64,000 nt of DNA from JAISDD01 sp031553935 (GTDB taxonomy: Bacteria > Bacillota > Syntrophomonadia > Syntrophomonadales > Syntrophomonadaceae), in NCBI GenBank assembly GCA_031553935.1, contig JAVBKS010000005.1, positions 1 to 64,000 of the forward strand, read 5' to 3'. The translations under genes and the position numbers were made by a program. Each line of letters starts with the position of its first letter. Within the stretch, counting starts at the first letter, position 1. The notes below the pieces were generated by a model that saw only the letters and a list, made by a program, of their open reading frames with translations, had not been told where the DNA came from and ran no database searches. This document shows, piece after piece, positions 17,161 to 26,647 of the stretch.

Positions 17161-19043
17161 GCCCTCCGCCTCCGTTTCTCTATATCTATTAAGAGAATGC
17201 TTACATCTGCTGGCGACACCCCAGAAATTCTGGAGGCTTGGCCAATAGTATTCGGACGAAATCGCAATAGTGCCTGACGAGCCTCATTTGATAACCCATA
17301 AACTTCATTGTAGTCAATTTCAGAACTTATTTCTTTCTTCTCTAGTTTCTCAAATTTTCTAACTTGCTCCTGTTGTTTAACAATATAACCTTCATATTTA
17401 GCTTGAATTTCAAGCTGTCCAATAATTTCGTCTTGCACTTTTGAAATCAGCTTTAGATTGATGAAATCATCAATCTTGATTTCCGGTCTTCGTAAAAGCT
17501 CCCATATTGAGATTCTATCCTTTAATAGTGATCCCTGACGCTCAGTTAGAAGCGCCTCAATTTGACTATCGGCTGGTGTTACCGTGACACTTAACATATC
17601 TGCCTTCAATTTTGTTATCCAGCGCTCCTTCTCAGTAAAAATTTCCCATCTATGGTCGTCTACTAAACCAATCTCTCTACCCCGCGGTGTCAATCTAAGA
17701 TCCGCATTATCTTGGCGCAAAAGTAAACGATATTCAGCTCTTGATGTCAACAAGCGGTAAGGCTCATCATGCTCCTTGCTCACCAAATCATCGATTAATA
17801 CGCCGATGAAAGCCTCGCTACGTTTTAAGACGAAAGGTTCCTGTCTCAAAACTTGGGCTGCTGCATTTATCCCTGCAATTAAACCCTGAGCAGCTGCTTC
17901 CTCATATCCAGAAGTTCCATTGATCTGACCAGCTGAAAATAACCCTTTTACATTTTTAGCCTCTAAAGTCAAATTCAATTGGGAAGGCAGAATATAATCA
18001 TATTCTATGGCATAACCGGTCCGCATTATTCGAGCTTTCTCCAGTCCTGGAATACTGTGTAAAACCTTTATTTGGACATCTTCCGGTAAACTTGTGTTCA
18101 TCCCCTGAACATACATTTCATCAGTATGCCATCCTTCCGGCTCAATGAATATCTGGTGCGCATCCTTATGAGCAAAACGCACTACTTTATCCTCAAATGA
18201 AGGACAATAGCGAGGTCCGCGCCCCTTTATCACTCCAGTAAACATTGGTGCCCTATCTAAATTAGAGCGCACAATGTCATGGGTTATTGAATTACTATGC
18301 GTCAGCCAGCATGAAAGCTGGTCTTCATTGTTTTCAGGCGATATAAAGGAAAAGTTTTGCTGCTTCTTATCACCCGGTTGTTCTACCATTTTGGTAATAT
18401 CTATACTCTTAGCATCAATGCGCGGCGGCGTTCCCGTCTTGAAGCGACCAAGACTAAAGCCAAGTTTTCTCAAGTTTTCTGATAAGCCGGTTGCCATATG
18501 CTGGTTGCCCGGTCCACCGGCAAACATTACATCTCCAACAATTATTTGACTCATGAGATAAGTTCCCGAAGTTATTACTACTGCCTGGCAGGTATAATAT
18601 GCTCCAGTTTTCGTAAGAATACCGCATACTTTATCACCCTCAGTCTTAATATCAACTACCTCAGCCATTTGCATAGTTAAATTTTCTTGACTCCTTAAGG
18701 TGGCAAGCATCACTTGGTGGTACTTAATTTTGTCTGCTTGAGCGCGCAAGGCCTGTACTGCCGGACCTTTACCCGTGTTGATCATCTTAATTTGTATTCG
18801 GGCTCTGTCAATATTTATAGCCATCTCTCCGCCAAGGGCATCTATCTCCCTTACCAGCTGGGCTTTAGCCGGACCACCGATTGATGGATTACAGGGCATT
18901 TGGGCTATAGTCTCCAAATTCATGGTAATTAGTAAAGTTTTACAGCCCATTCTTGCAGATGCTAAGGCTGCTTCGCATCCGGCATGACCTGCACCAATCA
19001 CGATAACTCCAAAGTCTCCGGCATGATATGTAACCACATTCAT
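17157..19043 (-). CDS. mnmG: tRNA uridine-5-carboxymethylaminomethyl enzyme MnmG
   Basis: MnmG (GidA) works with MnmE to modify U34 of several tRNAs. The 628-residue flavoprotein has the FAD-binding VIVIGAGHAGCEAA near the N-terminus, the MPCNPSIGGPAK block, and the GQINGTSGYEEAAAQG motif. It follows mnmE by 16 nt and overlaps rsmG, so it lies within the rpmH-rsmG operon. Confidence 0.97.
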   Translation of the reverse strand: MNVVTYHAGDFGVIVIGAGHAGCEAALASARMGCKTLLITMNLETIAQMPCNPSIGGPAKAQLVREIDALGGEMAINIDRARIQIKMINTGKGPAVQALRAQADKIKYHQVMLATLRSQENLTMQMAEVVDIKTEGDKVCGILTKTGAYYTCQAVVITSGTYLMSQIIVGDVMFAGGPGNQHMATGLSENLRKLGFSLGRFKTGTPPRIDAKSIDITKMVEQPGDKKQQNFSFISPENNEDQLSCWLTHSNSITHDIVRSNLDRAPMFTGVIKGRGPRYCPSFEDKVVRFAHKDAHQIFIEPEGWHTDEMYVQGMNTSLPEDVQIKVLHSIPGLEKARIMRTGYAIEYDYILPSQLNLTLEAKNVKGLFSAGQINGTSGYEEAAAQGLIAGINAAAQVLRQEPFVLKRSEAFIGVLIDDLVSKEHDEPYRLLTSRAEYRLLLRQDNADLRLTPRGREIGLVDDHRWEIFTEKERWITKLKADMLSVTVTPADSQIEALLTERQGSLLKDRISIWELLRRPEIKIDDFINLKLISKVQDEIIGQLEIQAKYEGYIVKQQEQVRKFEKLEKKEISSEIDYNEVYGLSNEARQALLRFRPNTIGQASRISGVSPADVSILLIDIEKRRRRA

Positions 19044-19059
19044 ACTCCAATTCCAATGT

Positions 19060-20469
19060 TTATTTGCCTATACAGAAGTCTTCAAAAATCTTATCGATCG
19101 CAGCACTGCGCAAATCTTTTCCCTTAATTATACTAAGGGAGTCACAAGCCAGATTAATATCTATGCTCAGACAATCCAAAGGAATGTCATTTAAACGCGC
19201 ATCCAGAAAGCCAAGCAAATGATTCTTGGCAGCCATTAGTGCCTCTTTTTGCCTATGGTTTACCATTATGTCCATACTCATGCCATCATCGGTTTTTCCT
19301 AAGATTCTTGCAACTATTATATCCTCGAGCTGGTTAATGCCTTGATCTTCGCGCGCGGAAATTTCAATTATTCCTAATTCCTTGAGGTCAACATATATTG
19401 ACTCACTGCTTAATGCCAAGTTTCTTTCCGTTAAATCACACTTATTAATAACTACAAGCGGCTGATAGTCTTTTATCATATGAAGAATTGCTCGATCGTC
19501 ATCATCTATTCCGCTCGCGGCATCCAACATAAAAAGGAGCAAATCTGCAAGGTTTATCGCGTCTTTGCTTTTTTCTACCCCCATCTGCTCAACTAAATCA
19601 ATGGTTTCCCTAATACCCGCAGTATCAATAATTTTTATTGGTATATCTTTAATGATAATCATTTCTTCAATGGTGTCTCTAGTTGTTCCTGGAATGTCAG
19701 TAACTATTGCCCTGTCTTTTTTCAGCAGCGTATTTAACAATGTAGATTTACCAACATTCGGTTTACCACAAATCACCATGCTAACGCCAGCACTATATAT
19801 TTCTGCTCTTTTACCTGCAGCAAGCATTTTATCAATAATATTTATTTGATTGCGAACACTATTATCCAAATCACTATAGTCAGGCTCTCCAACTTCTTCT
19901 GGAAAATCAACCGAAGCTGCTATCTGAGCGTTGACCTCAAGAAGCATAGCAATTATTTCATCTATATACCGGCCATTTAAACCCTCAAGCTGCTTGACCG
20001 CCAAATCTAAGGCTTTGTAGCTTTTTGCATTGATTATTTCGACAATTGCCTCCGCTTGACTAGCATCAAGACGTCCGTTTAAAAATGCGCGCTTACTAAA
20101 CTCTCCCGGTTCTGCTATGCGCACACCAGTTTCTAATACTCTCTGCAGACACCGGTTTGCTACTAATAAACCACCATGGCAGTTTATTTCAACTACATTT
20201 TCACCTGTAAAACTGCGTGGTGCTCTCATTATGCTCAGAAGTACTTGATCGATTGGACGACCGCATTTATCATTTATCCAGCCAAGAGTTAAAGTATATC
20301 CGGGCGTATGCTTTAAACTATTAGAGCCGCTAAAAGGCTTAAATATTTCATCGGCTATATTAATAACACTATTTCCGCTCATGCGAATTATTGCAATACC
20401 ACCGGAACCTAAAGGCGTAGATATTGCCGCTATATCATCATTCTCAGCGTTGCATAAATTAACATCCAT
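19060..20469 (-). CDS. mnmE: tRNA modification GTPase MnmE
   Basis: MnmE (TrmE) is the GTPase partner of MnmG. The 469-residue form starts at MDVNLCNAENDDIAAI, chosen because family members begin shortly before the DxIAAISTPLG block; upstream in-frame codons to 20517 have no clear ribosome binding site. Domains are an N-terminal folate-binding domain, a helical domain, and an inserted G domain with GKPNVGKST and DTAGIR. The conserved C-terminal CIGK, with the formyl-transfer cysteine, is intact. Confidence 0.95.
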   Translation of the reverse strand: MDVNLCNAENDDIAAISTPLGSGGIAIIRMSGNSVINIADEIFKPFSGSNSLKHTPGYTLTLGWINDKCGRPIDQVLLSIMRAPRSFTGENVVEINCHGGLLVANRCLQRVLETGVRIAEPGEFSKRAFLNGRLDASQAEAIVEIINAKSYKALDLAVKQLEGLNGRYIDEIIAMLLEVNAQIAASVDFPEEVGEPDYSDLDNSVRNQINIIDKMLAAGKRAEIYSAGVSMVICGKPNVGKSTLLNTLLKKDRAIVTDIPGTTRDTIEEMIIIKDIPIKIIDTAGIRETIDLVEQMGVEKSKDAINLADLLLFMLDAASGIDDDDRAILHMIKDYQPLVVINKCDLTERNLALSSESIYVDLKELGIIEISAREDQGINQLEDIIVARILGKTDDGMSMDIMVNHRQKEALMAAKNHLLGFLDARLNDIPLDCLSIDINLACDSLSIIKGKDLRSAAIDKIFEDFCIGK

Positions 20470-20537
20470 GATTCTGTAATAGCACCTCATAAATCTGCAT
20501 TTAAAAAGAAGACCCATTTGGGCCTTCCCGGTTTCGT

Positions 20538-21170
20538 CTATTTTTTAAGTGATATCACTACTTTGCGATTTGGCTCATCCCCCATTGAATACGTATTAAC
20601 ATTAGGGTCAGCTTGCAAAGCTGTATGTATGACCCTTCTTTCCTGTGAACTCATTGGTCGCATAACCACATTTTTTCTGGTTTTCTTTACTTTATCCGCT
20701 AATCGAACGGCCAAATCTTCTAATGAATTTTCTCTTTTCTTGCGGTAGTTTTCTACATCTAAAAAGAATTTGATGCGGTGATCCGAGTTTTTGTTCACTA
20801 TCAGGCTAACAATATATTGTACTGCATTTAAGGTCTCGCCTTTTCTGCCTATTAGTAAACCTTTATCTTTTCCCACAACATTAATACGGACATTATCAGC
20901 ATCTTCTTCAACACTATCAATTGTATAATCTAGATCCATTTTTCCTAATATTACTTCTAAGGTACTTCTAACTTTATCTGCATCACTTGCTTCAATAATT
21001 CGAGTTACTCTTATTAATGCTAATTTCTTGCCGATACCTAATAAACCTTTACTCGGCTCCTCAATAACTTCTATGTTGACTTTTTCAAGTTCACATCCTA
21101 ATTCTTCTAAAGCCGCTTGAACAGCTTCATCAACGCTTTTTCCTTTTTTTTCTACTACTTGGGCCTGCAT
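20538..21170 (-). CDS. jag: RNA-binding protein Jag (KhpB)
   Basis: The 210-residue protein has the order Jag-N domain, KH domain (GLLIGRKGETLNAVQ) and C-terminal R3H domain (RRVIHTALQ). KhpB binds RNA, and in Gram-positives it affects cell-wall growth and sporulation. The ATG at 21170 has AAAAAGGAGGTC upstream, which fixes the start; it lies within the last 41 nt of yidC. It is in the rpmH operon. Confidence 0.95.
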   Translation of the reverse strand: MQAQVVEKKGKSVDEAVQAALEELGCELEKVNIEVIEEPSKGLLGIGKKLALIRVTRIIEASDADKVRSTLEVILGKMDLDYTIDSVEEDADNVRINVVGKDKGLLIGRKGETLNAVQYIVSLIVNKNSDHRIKFFLDVENYRKKRENSLEDLAVRLADKVKKTRKNVVMRPMSSQERRVIHTALQADPNVNTYSMGDEPNRKVVISLKK

Positions 21171-21927
21171 TTTTTTGACCTCCTTTTTCAACATTACCTT
21201 CACCTGCTGGTTCCACACTTTTTTCTATTGTCGGAGTCGGCTGCAGATGATTACTCTCTTCTTGAGATTTTATTTCTTTTGACACAGAATTAACTTCTTC
21301 TTTTCTATTAATGAACAGTTGTTGAATTATTCCTAAAACATTAAAAACACTCCAGTACAGCGGCAAACCAGCCGGTACTGTTGTTGTTATCCAGCCCATC
21401 ATTAAAGGCATAACGTATAACATGGTTTTTTGGGTAGGATCATCAATATTTGCCATCGAAATTCTTTGCTGCAAGAAAGTAGTTCCAGCTACTAAAACTG
21501 CTAATATATACCATGGATCGGGTTGTCCAATGTTCTGGATCCAAAAAAACTTAGCATGTGCCACCTCTGTAAACTGGAATTTATAAAGTGATTGATAAAA
21601 TGCAAAAAAAATCGGCATTTGAATTAATAAAGGCAAACAACCACCGAGTGGATTAATACCCTGTTCCTTGTATAATTCACCCAGCTTTAGCTGCATGGTC
21701 TTGGGATCATCTTTGTATCTTTCTTGTAATAATTTGATCCGGGGCTGCATATTTTGCATAGCCCGCATTGAAGTCATTTGCTTTTGAGTTAATGGCAAAA
21801 GAACTATCTTAATTACTATCGTAATCAAAATAATAGCCAGACCGTAATTCGGAATTCCAAATTCTACGGTAAGCTCATAAAAAAACTGAATAAACTGTGA
21901 AAACCAATGAACAAAAGTCTGCCACAA
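21130..21927 (-). CDS. yidC: Membrane protein insertase YidC (SpoIIIJ type)
   Basis: YidC/Oxa1 proteins insert proteins into the membrane. The protein has about five membrane segments, the INPLGGCLPLLIQMPIFFAFY block, and a basic C-terminal tail (SRKKRKKR). I place the start at TTG 21927 (MWQTFVHWFSQF), with AGGAG 6-7 nt upstream, giving 265 residues. The GTG at 21963 lies inside the AAGGAGGTG itself and so is unlikely. No lipobox is present, unlike B. subtilis SpoIIIJ. Its 3' end overlaps jag by 41 nt. Confidence 0.92.
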   Translation of the reverse strand: MWQTFVHWFSQFIQFFYELTVEFGIPNYGLAIILITIVIKIVLLPLTQKQMTSMRAMQNMQPRIKLLQERYKDDPKTMQLKLGELYKEQGINPLGGCLPLLIQMPIFFAFYQSLYKFQFTEVAHAKFFWIQNIGQPDPWYILAVLVAGTTFLQQRISMANIDDPTQKTMLYVMPLMMGWITTTVPAGLPLYWSVFNVLGIIQQLFINRKEEVNSVSKEIKSQEESNHLQPTPTIEKSVEPAGEGNVEKGGQKNAGPSSRKKRKKR

Positions 21928-21990
21928 ACTAATCTCCTGCTCGCTTAAGCCAGCAGGATGCACCTCCTTACCTAGGGAACTAGTTGCTTA

Positions 21991-22200
21991 TTAAGGTACT
22001 GGATCATATCCACCTGAATTAAAAGGATGACATTTGCTGATTCTTATTACTGCAAGCCAGGTTCCCTTTAAAGCTCCGTGCTTTTCAATCGCCGCAATAG
22101 CATAGTGCGAACATGTTGGATAAAAGCGACAGGATGGTCCCTTTATTTTGCTAAATTGCTGATAAATTCGAATTGTAATTACCAATAATTTCCTTACCAC
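21991..22200 (-). CDS. yidD: Membrane protein insertion factor YidD
   Basis: The 69-residue protein has the family core CRFYPTCSHYAIAAIEKHG and KCHPFNSGGYDPVP. YidD assists YidC-dependent insertion and lies between rnpA and yidC, as in most bacteria. It overlaps the rnpA stop by 7 nt. Confidence 0.95.
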   Translation of the reverse strand: MVRKLLVITIRIYQQFSKIKGPSCRFYPTCSHYAIAAIEKHGALKGTWLAVIRISKCHPFNSGGYDPVP

Positions 22201-22529
22201 AGTCCGGCTTTCTTCATTATTGAAATTACATCCTGTTCAATTAAAAAAAATGGCACATTATTAATATTCTTTTTCGTGACAATAACTATATCTTGATGGC
22301 CGGAAATATTTTTCATATTTTTTCTAACTATCTCTCTAATTTGTCGTTTTACTCTATTTCTTCTAACTGCATTACCAATAGCTTTGTTTGTTACAATACC
22401 ATACCTGTTATAGGTTTCTCTGTTCAACAAGAAATAAACAAAAACATATTTGCCATTAATCTTTTTGCCATATTTATAGTTATTATTATACTCTTTTCCA
22501 TTTTTTATGCGATAACTTTTAGCCAACAT
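22194..22529 (-). CDS. rnpA: Ribonuclease P protein component
   Basis: RnpA is the protein subunit of RNase P, which trims tRNA 5' ends. The 111-residue basic protein shows the signature RNRVKRQIREIVRKN. It lies 36 nt downstream of rpmH and overlaps yidD. The Lys/Asn-rich N-terminus reflects the AT-rich composition. Confidence 0.95.
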   Translation of the reverse strand: MLAKSYRIKNGKEYNNNYKYGKKINGKYVFVYFLLNRETYNRYGIVTNKAIGNAVRRNRVKRQIREIVRKNMKNISGHQDIVIVTKKNINNVPFFLIEQDVISIMKKAGLW

Positions 22530-22565
22530 TTTTATACACAGATAATAAAAGGCCGTTTTAACGAC

Positions 22566-22700
22566 CTAGGCACAAATTTCTTTTCTACCTTTTTTTCTGC
22601 GACTAGCTAGCACTTTTCTGCCTCCTGCGGAAGACATCCGCTGCCTAAATCCATGTACTTTTTTTCTTTTTCGGTTTTTTCCTTGAAAAGTCCTTTTCAT
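22566..22700 (-). CDS. rpmH: 50S ribosomal protein L34
   Basis: The 44-residue product begins MKRTFQGKNRKRKKVHGFRQ and contains MSSAGGRKVLASRRKKGRK, the invariant L34 pattern. GGGAGGAAG precedes the ATG. It is the first gene of the operon rpmH-rnpA-yidD-yidC-jag-mnmE-mnmG-rsmG and is divergent from dnaA, the classical origin arrangement. Confidence 0.98.
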   Translation of the reverse strand: MKRTFQGKNRKRKKVHGFRQRMSSAGGRKVLASRRKKGRKEICA

Positions 22701-22733
22701 TTTCTTCCTCCCTCATTAATACGGCACTTAATA

Positions 22734-22763
22734 ATTATATTGATTATCTCAAGGTGCTGTCAA
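22734..22763 (-). promoter_or_regulatory. Promoter of the rpmH operon
   Basis: On the minus strand TTGACA (22758-22763) and TATAAT (22734-22739) are separated by 18 nt, a full housekeeping sigma-factor match, located 34 nt upstream of the rpmH start. Confidence 0.85.
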
Positions 22764-22856
22764 GAAACATGAGCTGTTACTGCTTCTATTTTTAGAACTT
22801 ATCTGCTATCATTAGTTTGAAATTGAATTGCTAATATTCTTATATCTTGTTATTTC

Positions 22857-22905
22857 TTTTCCACAATTATATTATTATTCACAGTTACTTTTCCACATTT
22901 ACACA
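22857..22905 (+). other. DnaA-box cluster upstream of dnaA
   Basis: Three boxes fit TTWTNCACA: TTTTCCACA at 22857-22865, TTATTCACA at 22875-22883 and TTTTCCACA at 22889-22897; ATTTACACA at 22897-22905 is a one-mismatch form. They overlap the dnaA promoter and ribosome-binding region, so DnaA may regulate its own gene as well as open the origin. Confidence 0.8.
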
Positions 22906-22910
22906 GGAGG

Positions 22911-24230
22911 TTGTTTATGGATCACGATATAGATTATTCCTCGCTTTGGAATAATGCTCTTTTGATATTGCGTGAAGAAATAGACCCTGATAGTTTTGAC
23001 ATATGGTTTACAATGTTAAGGTTTGATTCATTTCTTAACGATACGTTCTACATAAGCGCACCAAACACTTTAACTAGAGAATGGATCGAATCTCGCTATC
23101 TGGATACTATTCAAAATGTTTTGCAGCGAACTATAAACAAAAATGCTTCCTTGGTGTTTATTAATGAAGAAAGCAATATTAAGGATTCCCCTTATTTATC
23201 ATCGTTGAATCCTAGGTATACTTTTGATTCTTTTGTGGTTGGAAATAGCAATCGTTTTGCCCATGCAGCCTGTTATGCAGTAGGCGAGGCCCCTGCGCGC
23301 GCATATAATCCCCTTTTTATTTATGGCGGAGTCGGGCTTGGCAAAACTCATCTTATGCAGGCAATTGGCAGCTCAATTCTAAAAAAGAATAAATCATATT
23401 CTGTTGTCTATGTGTCTTCAGAGCAATTCACTAATGAGCTGATTAGTTCAATAAAGGATGATAATACTCCCGGTTTTCGAAATAAATATCGCAATATAGA
23501 TGTATTACTTATAGACGACATTCAATTTTTAGCGGGCAAAGAAAGAACCCAAGAGGAATTCTTTCATACCTTTAATACTCTTTATGAAGCTAATAAGCAA
23601 GTGGTTATTTCCAGTGACCGTCCGCCAAAAAGTATCCCAACATTAGAAGACAGGCTTAGATCTCGTTTCGAATGGGGACTAATTACTGATATTCAGCCTC
23701 CTGATCTCGAAACTCGAGTTGCTATTCTCAGAAAGAAAGCACAAGATGAAAACTTGAATATTCCTTATGATATTTTAGATTATATTGCAAATTACATAGA
23801 TACTAATATACGAGAATTAGAAGGAGCACTTGTAAGGTTAATTGCCTATGTGAATATTACAAAAGAACCCTTGAACATTAACACTGCCAGCAATGCTCTA
23901 AAAGACATATTGCCACCGCCCCGACCAAAAAAGATAACAATTGAAACCATACAAAAAGCAGTTTCCAAATATTATCATATAGAATTAAATGATATGTTAT
24001 CTAAAAAAAGGAATAAGGAACTGGTTCAACCTCGGCAAGTAGCTATGTTTTTATGCCGAAGGCTGACTGACGCATCTTTTCCGCAAATAGGGTCACAATT
24101 TGGTGGTCGCGATCATACGACAGTTATTCATGCAAATGATAAGATTGATAAACTACTTAGCAGCGATCAAGAATTAACTTCTCAAATAGAAAAATTAATG
24201 AAATCGATTGACCCAAATTTCATAAAATAA
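22911..24230 (+). CDS. dnaA: Chromosomal replication initiator DnaA
   Basis: DnaA binds DnaA boxes with ATP and opens the origin. The 439-residue protein has an N-terminal interaction domain, a short linker, the AAA+ domain with GGVGLGKTHLMQAIG and VLLIDDIQFL, and the C-terminal DNA-binding domain with GGRDHTTVIHANDKI. The open frame begins at 22911 with GTTTATG; the downstream ATG at 22917, preceded by AGGAGG, is the better start and shortens it by two residues. Confidence 0.97.
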   Translation: MFMDHDIDYSSLWNNALLILREEIDPDSFDIWFTMLRFDSFLNDTFYISAPNTLTREWIESRYLDTIQNVLQRTINKNASLVFINEESNIKDSPYLSSLNPRYTFDSFVVGNSNRFAHAACYAVGEAPARAYNPLFIYGGVGLGKTHLMQAIGSSILKKNKSYSVVYVSSEQFTNELISSIKDDNTPGFRNKYRNIDVLLIDDIQFLAGKERTQEEFFHTFNTLYEANKQVVISSDRPPKSIPTLEDRLRSRFEWGLITDIQPPDLETRVAILRKKAQDENLNIPYDILDYIANYIDTNIRELEGALVRLIAYVNITKEPLNINTASNALKDILPPPRPKKITIETIQKAVSKYYHIELNDMLSKKRNKELVQPRQVAMFLCRRLTDASFPQIGSQFGGRDHTTVIHANDKIDKLLSSDQELTSQIEKLMKSIDPNFIK

Positions 24231-24250
24231 TGTTCAGGAAATTCACAGAA

Positions 24251-24329
24251 TTATGCACAGCTATAATTCCGTAGTAAGTAAAGGTCAACTTACTTTTCCA
24301 CGATTTTAACACTACTACTACTCTTACTA
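24251..24329 (+). other. oriC unwinding region with DnaA-trio-like element
   Basis: The dnaA-dnaN gap holds a box TTATGCACA (24251-24259), a box-like TTTTCCACG (24294-24302) and, after 9 nt, the triplets CTA-CTA-CTA-CTC-TTA-CTA (24312-24329). Read 3' to 5' on the other strand these are GAT-GAT-GAT-GAG-AAT-GAT, matching the DnaA-trio that anchors DnaA on single strands in B. subtilis. AT-rich DNA follows. I infer this is where strands first open. Confidence 0.75.
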
Positions 24330-24384
24330 GCTTAAATATTATGAAAAAAATAGCATGATCCATTAAGAAGCGGAGGTAAAATTC

Positions 24385-25524
24385 TTGAAATTTGCTATAG
24401 AACAAAAGGAGCTCTCAGCACTTACCAATATTGCCAGCAGGGCCGCATCAAACCGGAACACTATACCTGTTTTATCAGGTTTACTTATAAATGCCAGCTT
24501 TGAAAATGGTCTTACCTTCACCGCAACTGATATGGAAATAGGAATTACCGCTTCAAATCAAAAAATACAAGTATTTGAAGAAGGAACAGTGCTAGTAAAC
24601 GCCCACTATTTTTCTAATATAATCAAAGTACTACCGGATACAGTGTTAAATATTGAGTTAAATACCAATCAATCTAAGCTAAATCTTAACTATCTGCGTT
24701 CTTCGATTTCGGTAAACACGTATTTTGATTACGAATATCCTAGTCTGCCCTTGGATAAGTTGGAAGAAAAGTTCGAAATTGAGCAAATTGTTCTTCGGGA
24801 TGCTCTGCGCAAAACCGTATTTTCTGCTTCACTTAATCACTTTCGCCAAGTGTTTACGGGCGTATTAGTTGACTTAATAGAAAACAATGAGCTAAGATTC
24901 GTAGCCTCGGATACACATCGTCTTGCTTTTTTTAAGCTTACGCTGCCGGGTGAAAAAATAGAACCATTTAGATTCATTCTGCCAACGAGAACCATAAACG
25001 AGCTGCTTCGTTTACTGGATAACAGTGATGAAAAAATCAAGATTGGCTTATCACAAAACAATGTGGTTTTTTATAAGAGTAATTTTTTGCTCATTTCCAG
25101 GTTAATCAGTGGTCAGTACCCTACTTACGAACAAGTAATTCCAGCTTCCCACTCTACTGAGCTCTCGATCAAGACCGTAACCTTAAATGAGACTCTCGAT
25201 AGAGCAAGAGTTATGCCAACTGATGACAAATTAAAGATTCCTAGTTTCAAATTAAGTATTAACGAAAACGAACTCATGATTAGTACTCATTCAGTTGCAA
25301 TGGGAGAAATTAACGATCTTATTGAGGAAGTAAGCATTGATGGCAACAAAGATTTCACTATTGCTTTTAATACGAATTACTTTTCGGATATAGTCAAGTT
25401 GCTTGCTATGGAGTGTGAAAATATTACAATAAAAATGTCAGGGCCTCTTGGGCCATCGGTTATAAGTAACCCAAATAAGGAAAACTATATATATGTGTTA
25501 GTACCTCTGCGGACAAATAGTTAG
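24385..25524 (+). CDS. dnaN: DNA polymerase III beta sliding clamp
   Basis: The ring-shaped processivity clamp, 379 residues in three similar domains of about 125 residues. The IPVLSGLLINA block near residue 32 and the C-terminal YVLVPLR are typical. The start is TTG with GCGGAGG upstream. It follows dnaA across the putative unwinding region. Confidence 0.97.
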   Translation: MKFAIEQKELSALTNIASRAASNRNTIPVLSGLLINASFENGLTFTATDMEIGITASNQKIQVFEEGTVLVNAHYFSNIIKVLPDTVLNIELNTNQSKLNLNYLRSSISVNTYFDYEYPSLPLDKLEEKFEIEQIVLRDALRKTVFSASLNHFRQVFTGVLVDLIENNELRFVASDTHRLAFFKLTLPGEKIEPFRFILPTRTINELLRLLDNSDEKIKIGLSQNNVVFYKSNFLLISRLISGQYPTYEQVIPASHSTELSIKTVTLNETLDRARVMPTDDKLKIPSFKLSINENELMISTHSVAMGEINDLIEEVSIDGNKDFTIAFNTNYFSDIVKLLAMECENITIKMSGPLGPSVISNPNKENYIYVLVPLRTNS

Positions 25525-25538
25525 GAGCTCTATTATTA

Positions 25539-26645
25539 TTGTTTTTAGATAAGATAAGTGTAATCGGCTTTCGAAATTTAGAAAATACCGTTTTTCAAGC
25601 ACATAGAGGGCTTAATATAATAATTGGCGAAAATGGACAAGGAAAAACAAATTTTTTGGAGGCAATATATGTTTTGGCACTCGGTTCTTCTTTTAGAGGT
25701 CCTGATAATGCTTTAATTAACTATAACGACAGTACTTTCCAAATAGAAGGGGTTTATCATAAGGACAACAGTTTCAATAAAAGTAAGCTAGTTTTTGATA
25801 TCCAAAAAGGGAAGCGATTTTTTCAAAATGAAAAAAGAACTCAAGCCAAAAACTTGAGTGACTTAAAATTGGTTTTATTTACGCCTGATGATTTATTTTT
25901 AATAAAAGGTTCTCCAAAAGGCAGAAGAGAGTTTTTAGATTTTAGTCTCAAGCAAGCTACAAGTGAATACAAACAGTATATTGATAATTACAATAAAGTT
26001 TTAAAAAAGCGAAACTTTTTATTAAAAAACAATCAGAATACAAACAAAATGATTGCCGCCTTGAATCAAGTTTTAATTGAGCAAGCGGCCTTAGTTATTT
26101 TAGCAAGACTTAATTATATTAACCTCCTAGACAAAAATTTACAGGATATTTTCCCTTTAATTAACAATAAAAGCGCATCAATTAAATTAAAATATGCGAT
26201 TTCTTTCCCGTTTGGCAGTGGTAATGGTAAAATAAATTTAGATATATTGCAAAAAATCCTATACGAACAATTAATTAATAAAACTGAAATTGAACAGCAG
26301 CTCAGAAGGACAGTTGTTGGGCCGCATTTAGATGATCTGCATTTCTATTTCGAAGGCAGATTAGCAAAATTATATTGTTCCCAAGGACAACAAAGGAATA
26401 TAATCATTGCTTTAAAACTTGCTGAGATTATTTCTTTTTTTCAATTAAAGGGCTATTATCCAGTTTTTCTTCTGGATGAAGTATTAGCTGAATTGGACCA
26501 TGAAAAGAAAAATCTTTTACTTGATTATCTGTCGCGAGCTAATTTCCAAAGCTTCATGACCGCAGTAAGTGTTGATAATTTGCAAAGCTATAATTCGGCA
26601 CATATAAGTTTCATAAATAACGGTGTGCTAATTGGAAAGGAGTAA
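25539..26645 (+). CDS. recF: DNA replication and repair protein RecF
   Basis: RecF helps load RecA at gaps. The 368-residue SMC-like ATPase has Walker A GENGQGKTNFLEAIY near residue 32, the signature YCSQGQQRNIIIALKLAE and Walker B FLLDEVLAELD. It starts at TTG; the GGAG is 11 nt upstream, which is rather far. Its stop nearly abuts the next gene. Confidence 0.95.
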   Translation: MFLDKISVIGFRNLENTVFQAHRGLNIIIGENGQGKTNFLEAIYVLALGSSFRGPDNALINYNDSTFQIEGVYHKDNSFNKSKLVFDIQKGKRFFQNEKRTQAKNLSDLKLVLFTPDDLFLIKGSPKGRREFLDFSLKQATSEYKQYIDNYNKVLKKRNFLLKNNQNTNKMIAALNQVLIEQAALVILARLNYINLLDKNLQDIFPLINNKSASIKLKYAISFPFGSGNGKINLDILQKILYEQLINKTEIEQQLRRTVVGPHLDDLHFYFEGRLAKLYCSQGQQRNIIIALKLAEIISFFQLKGYYPVFLLDEVLAELDHEKKNLLLDYLSRANFQSFMTAVSVDNLQSYNSAHISFINNGVLIGKE

Positions 26646-26647
26646 TT

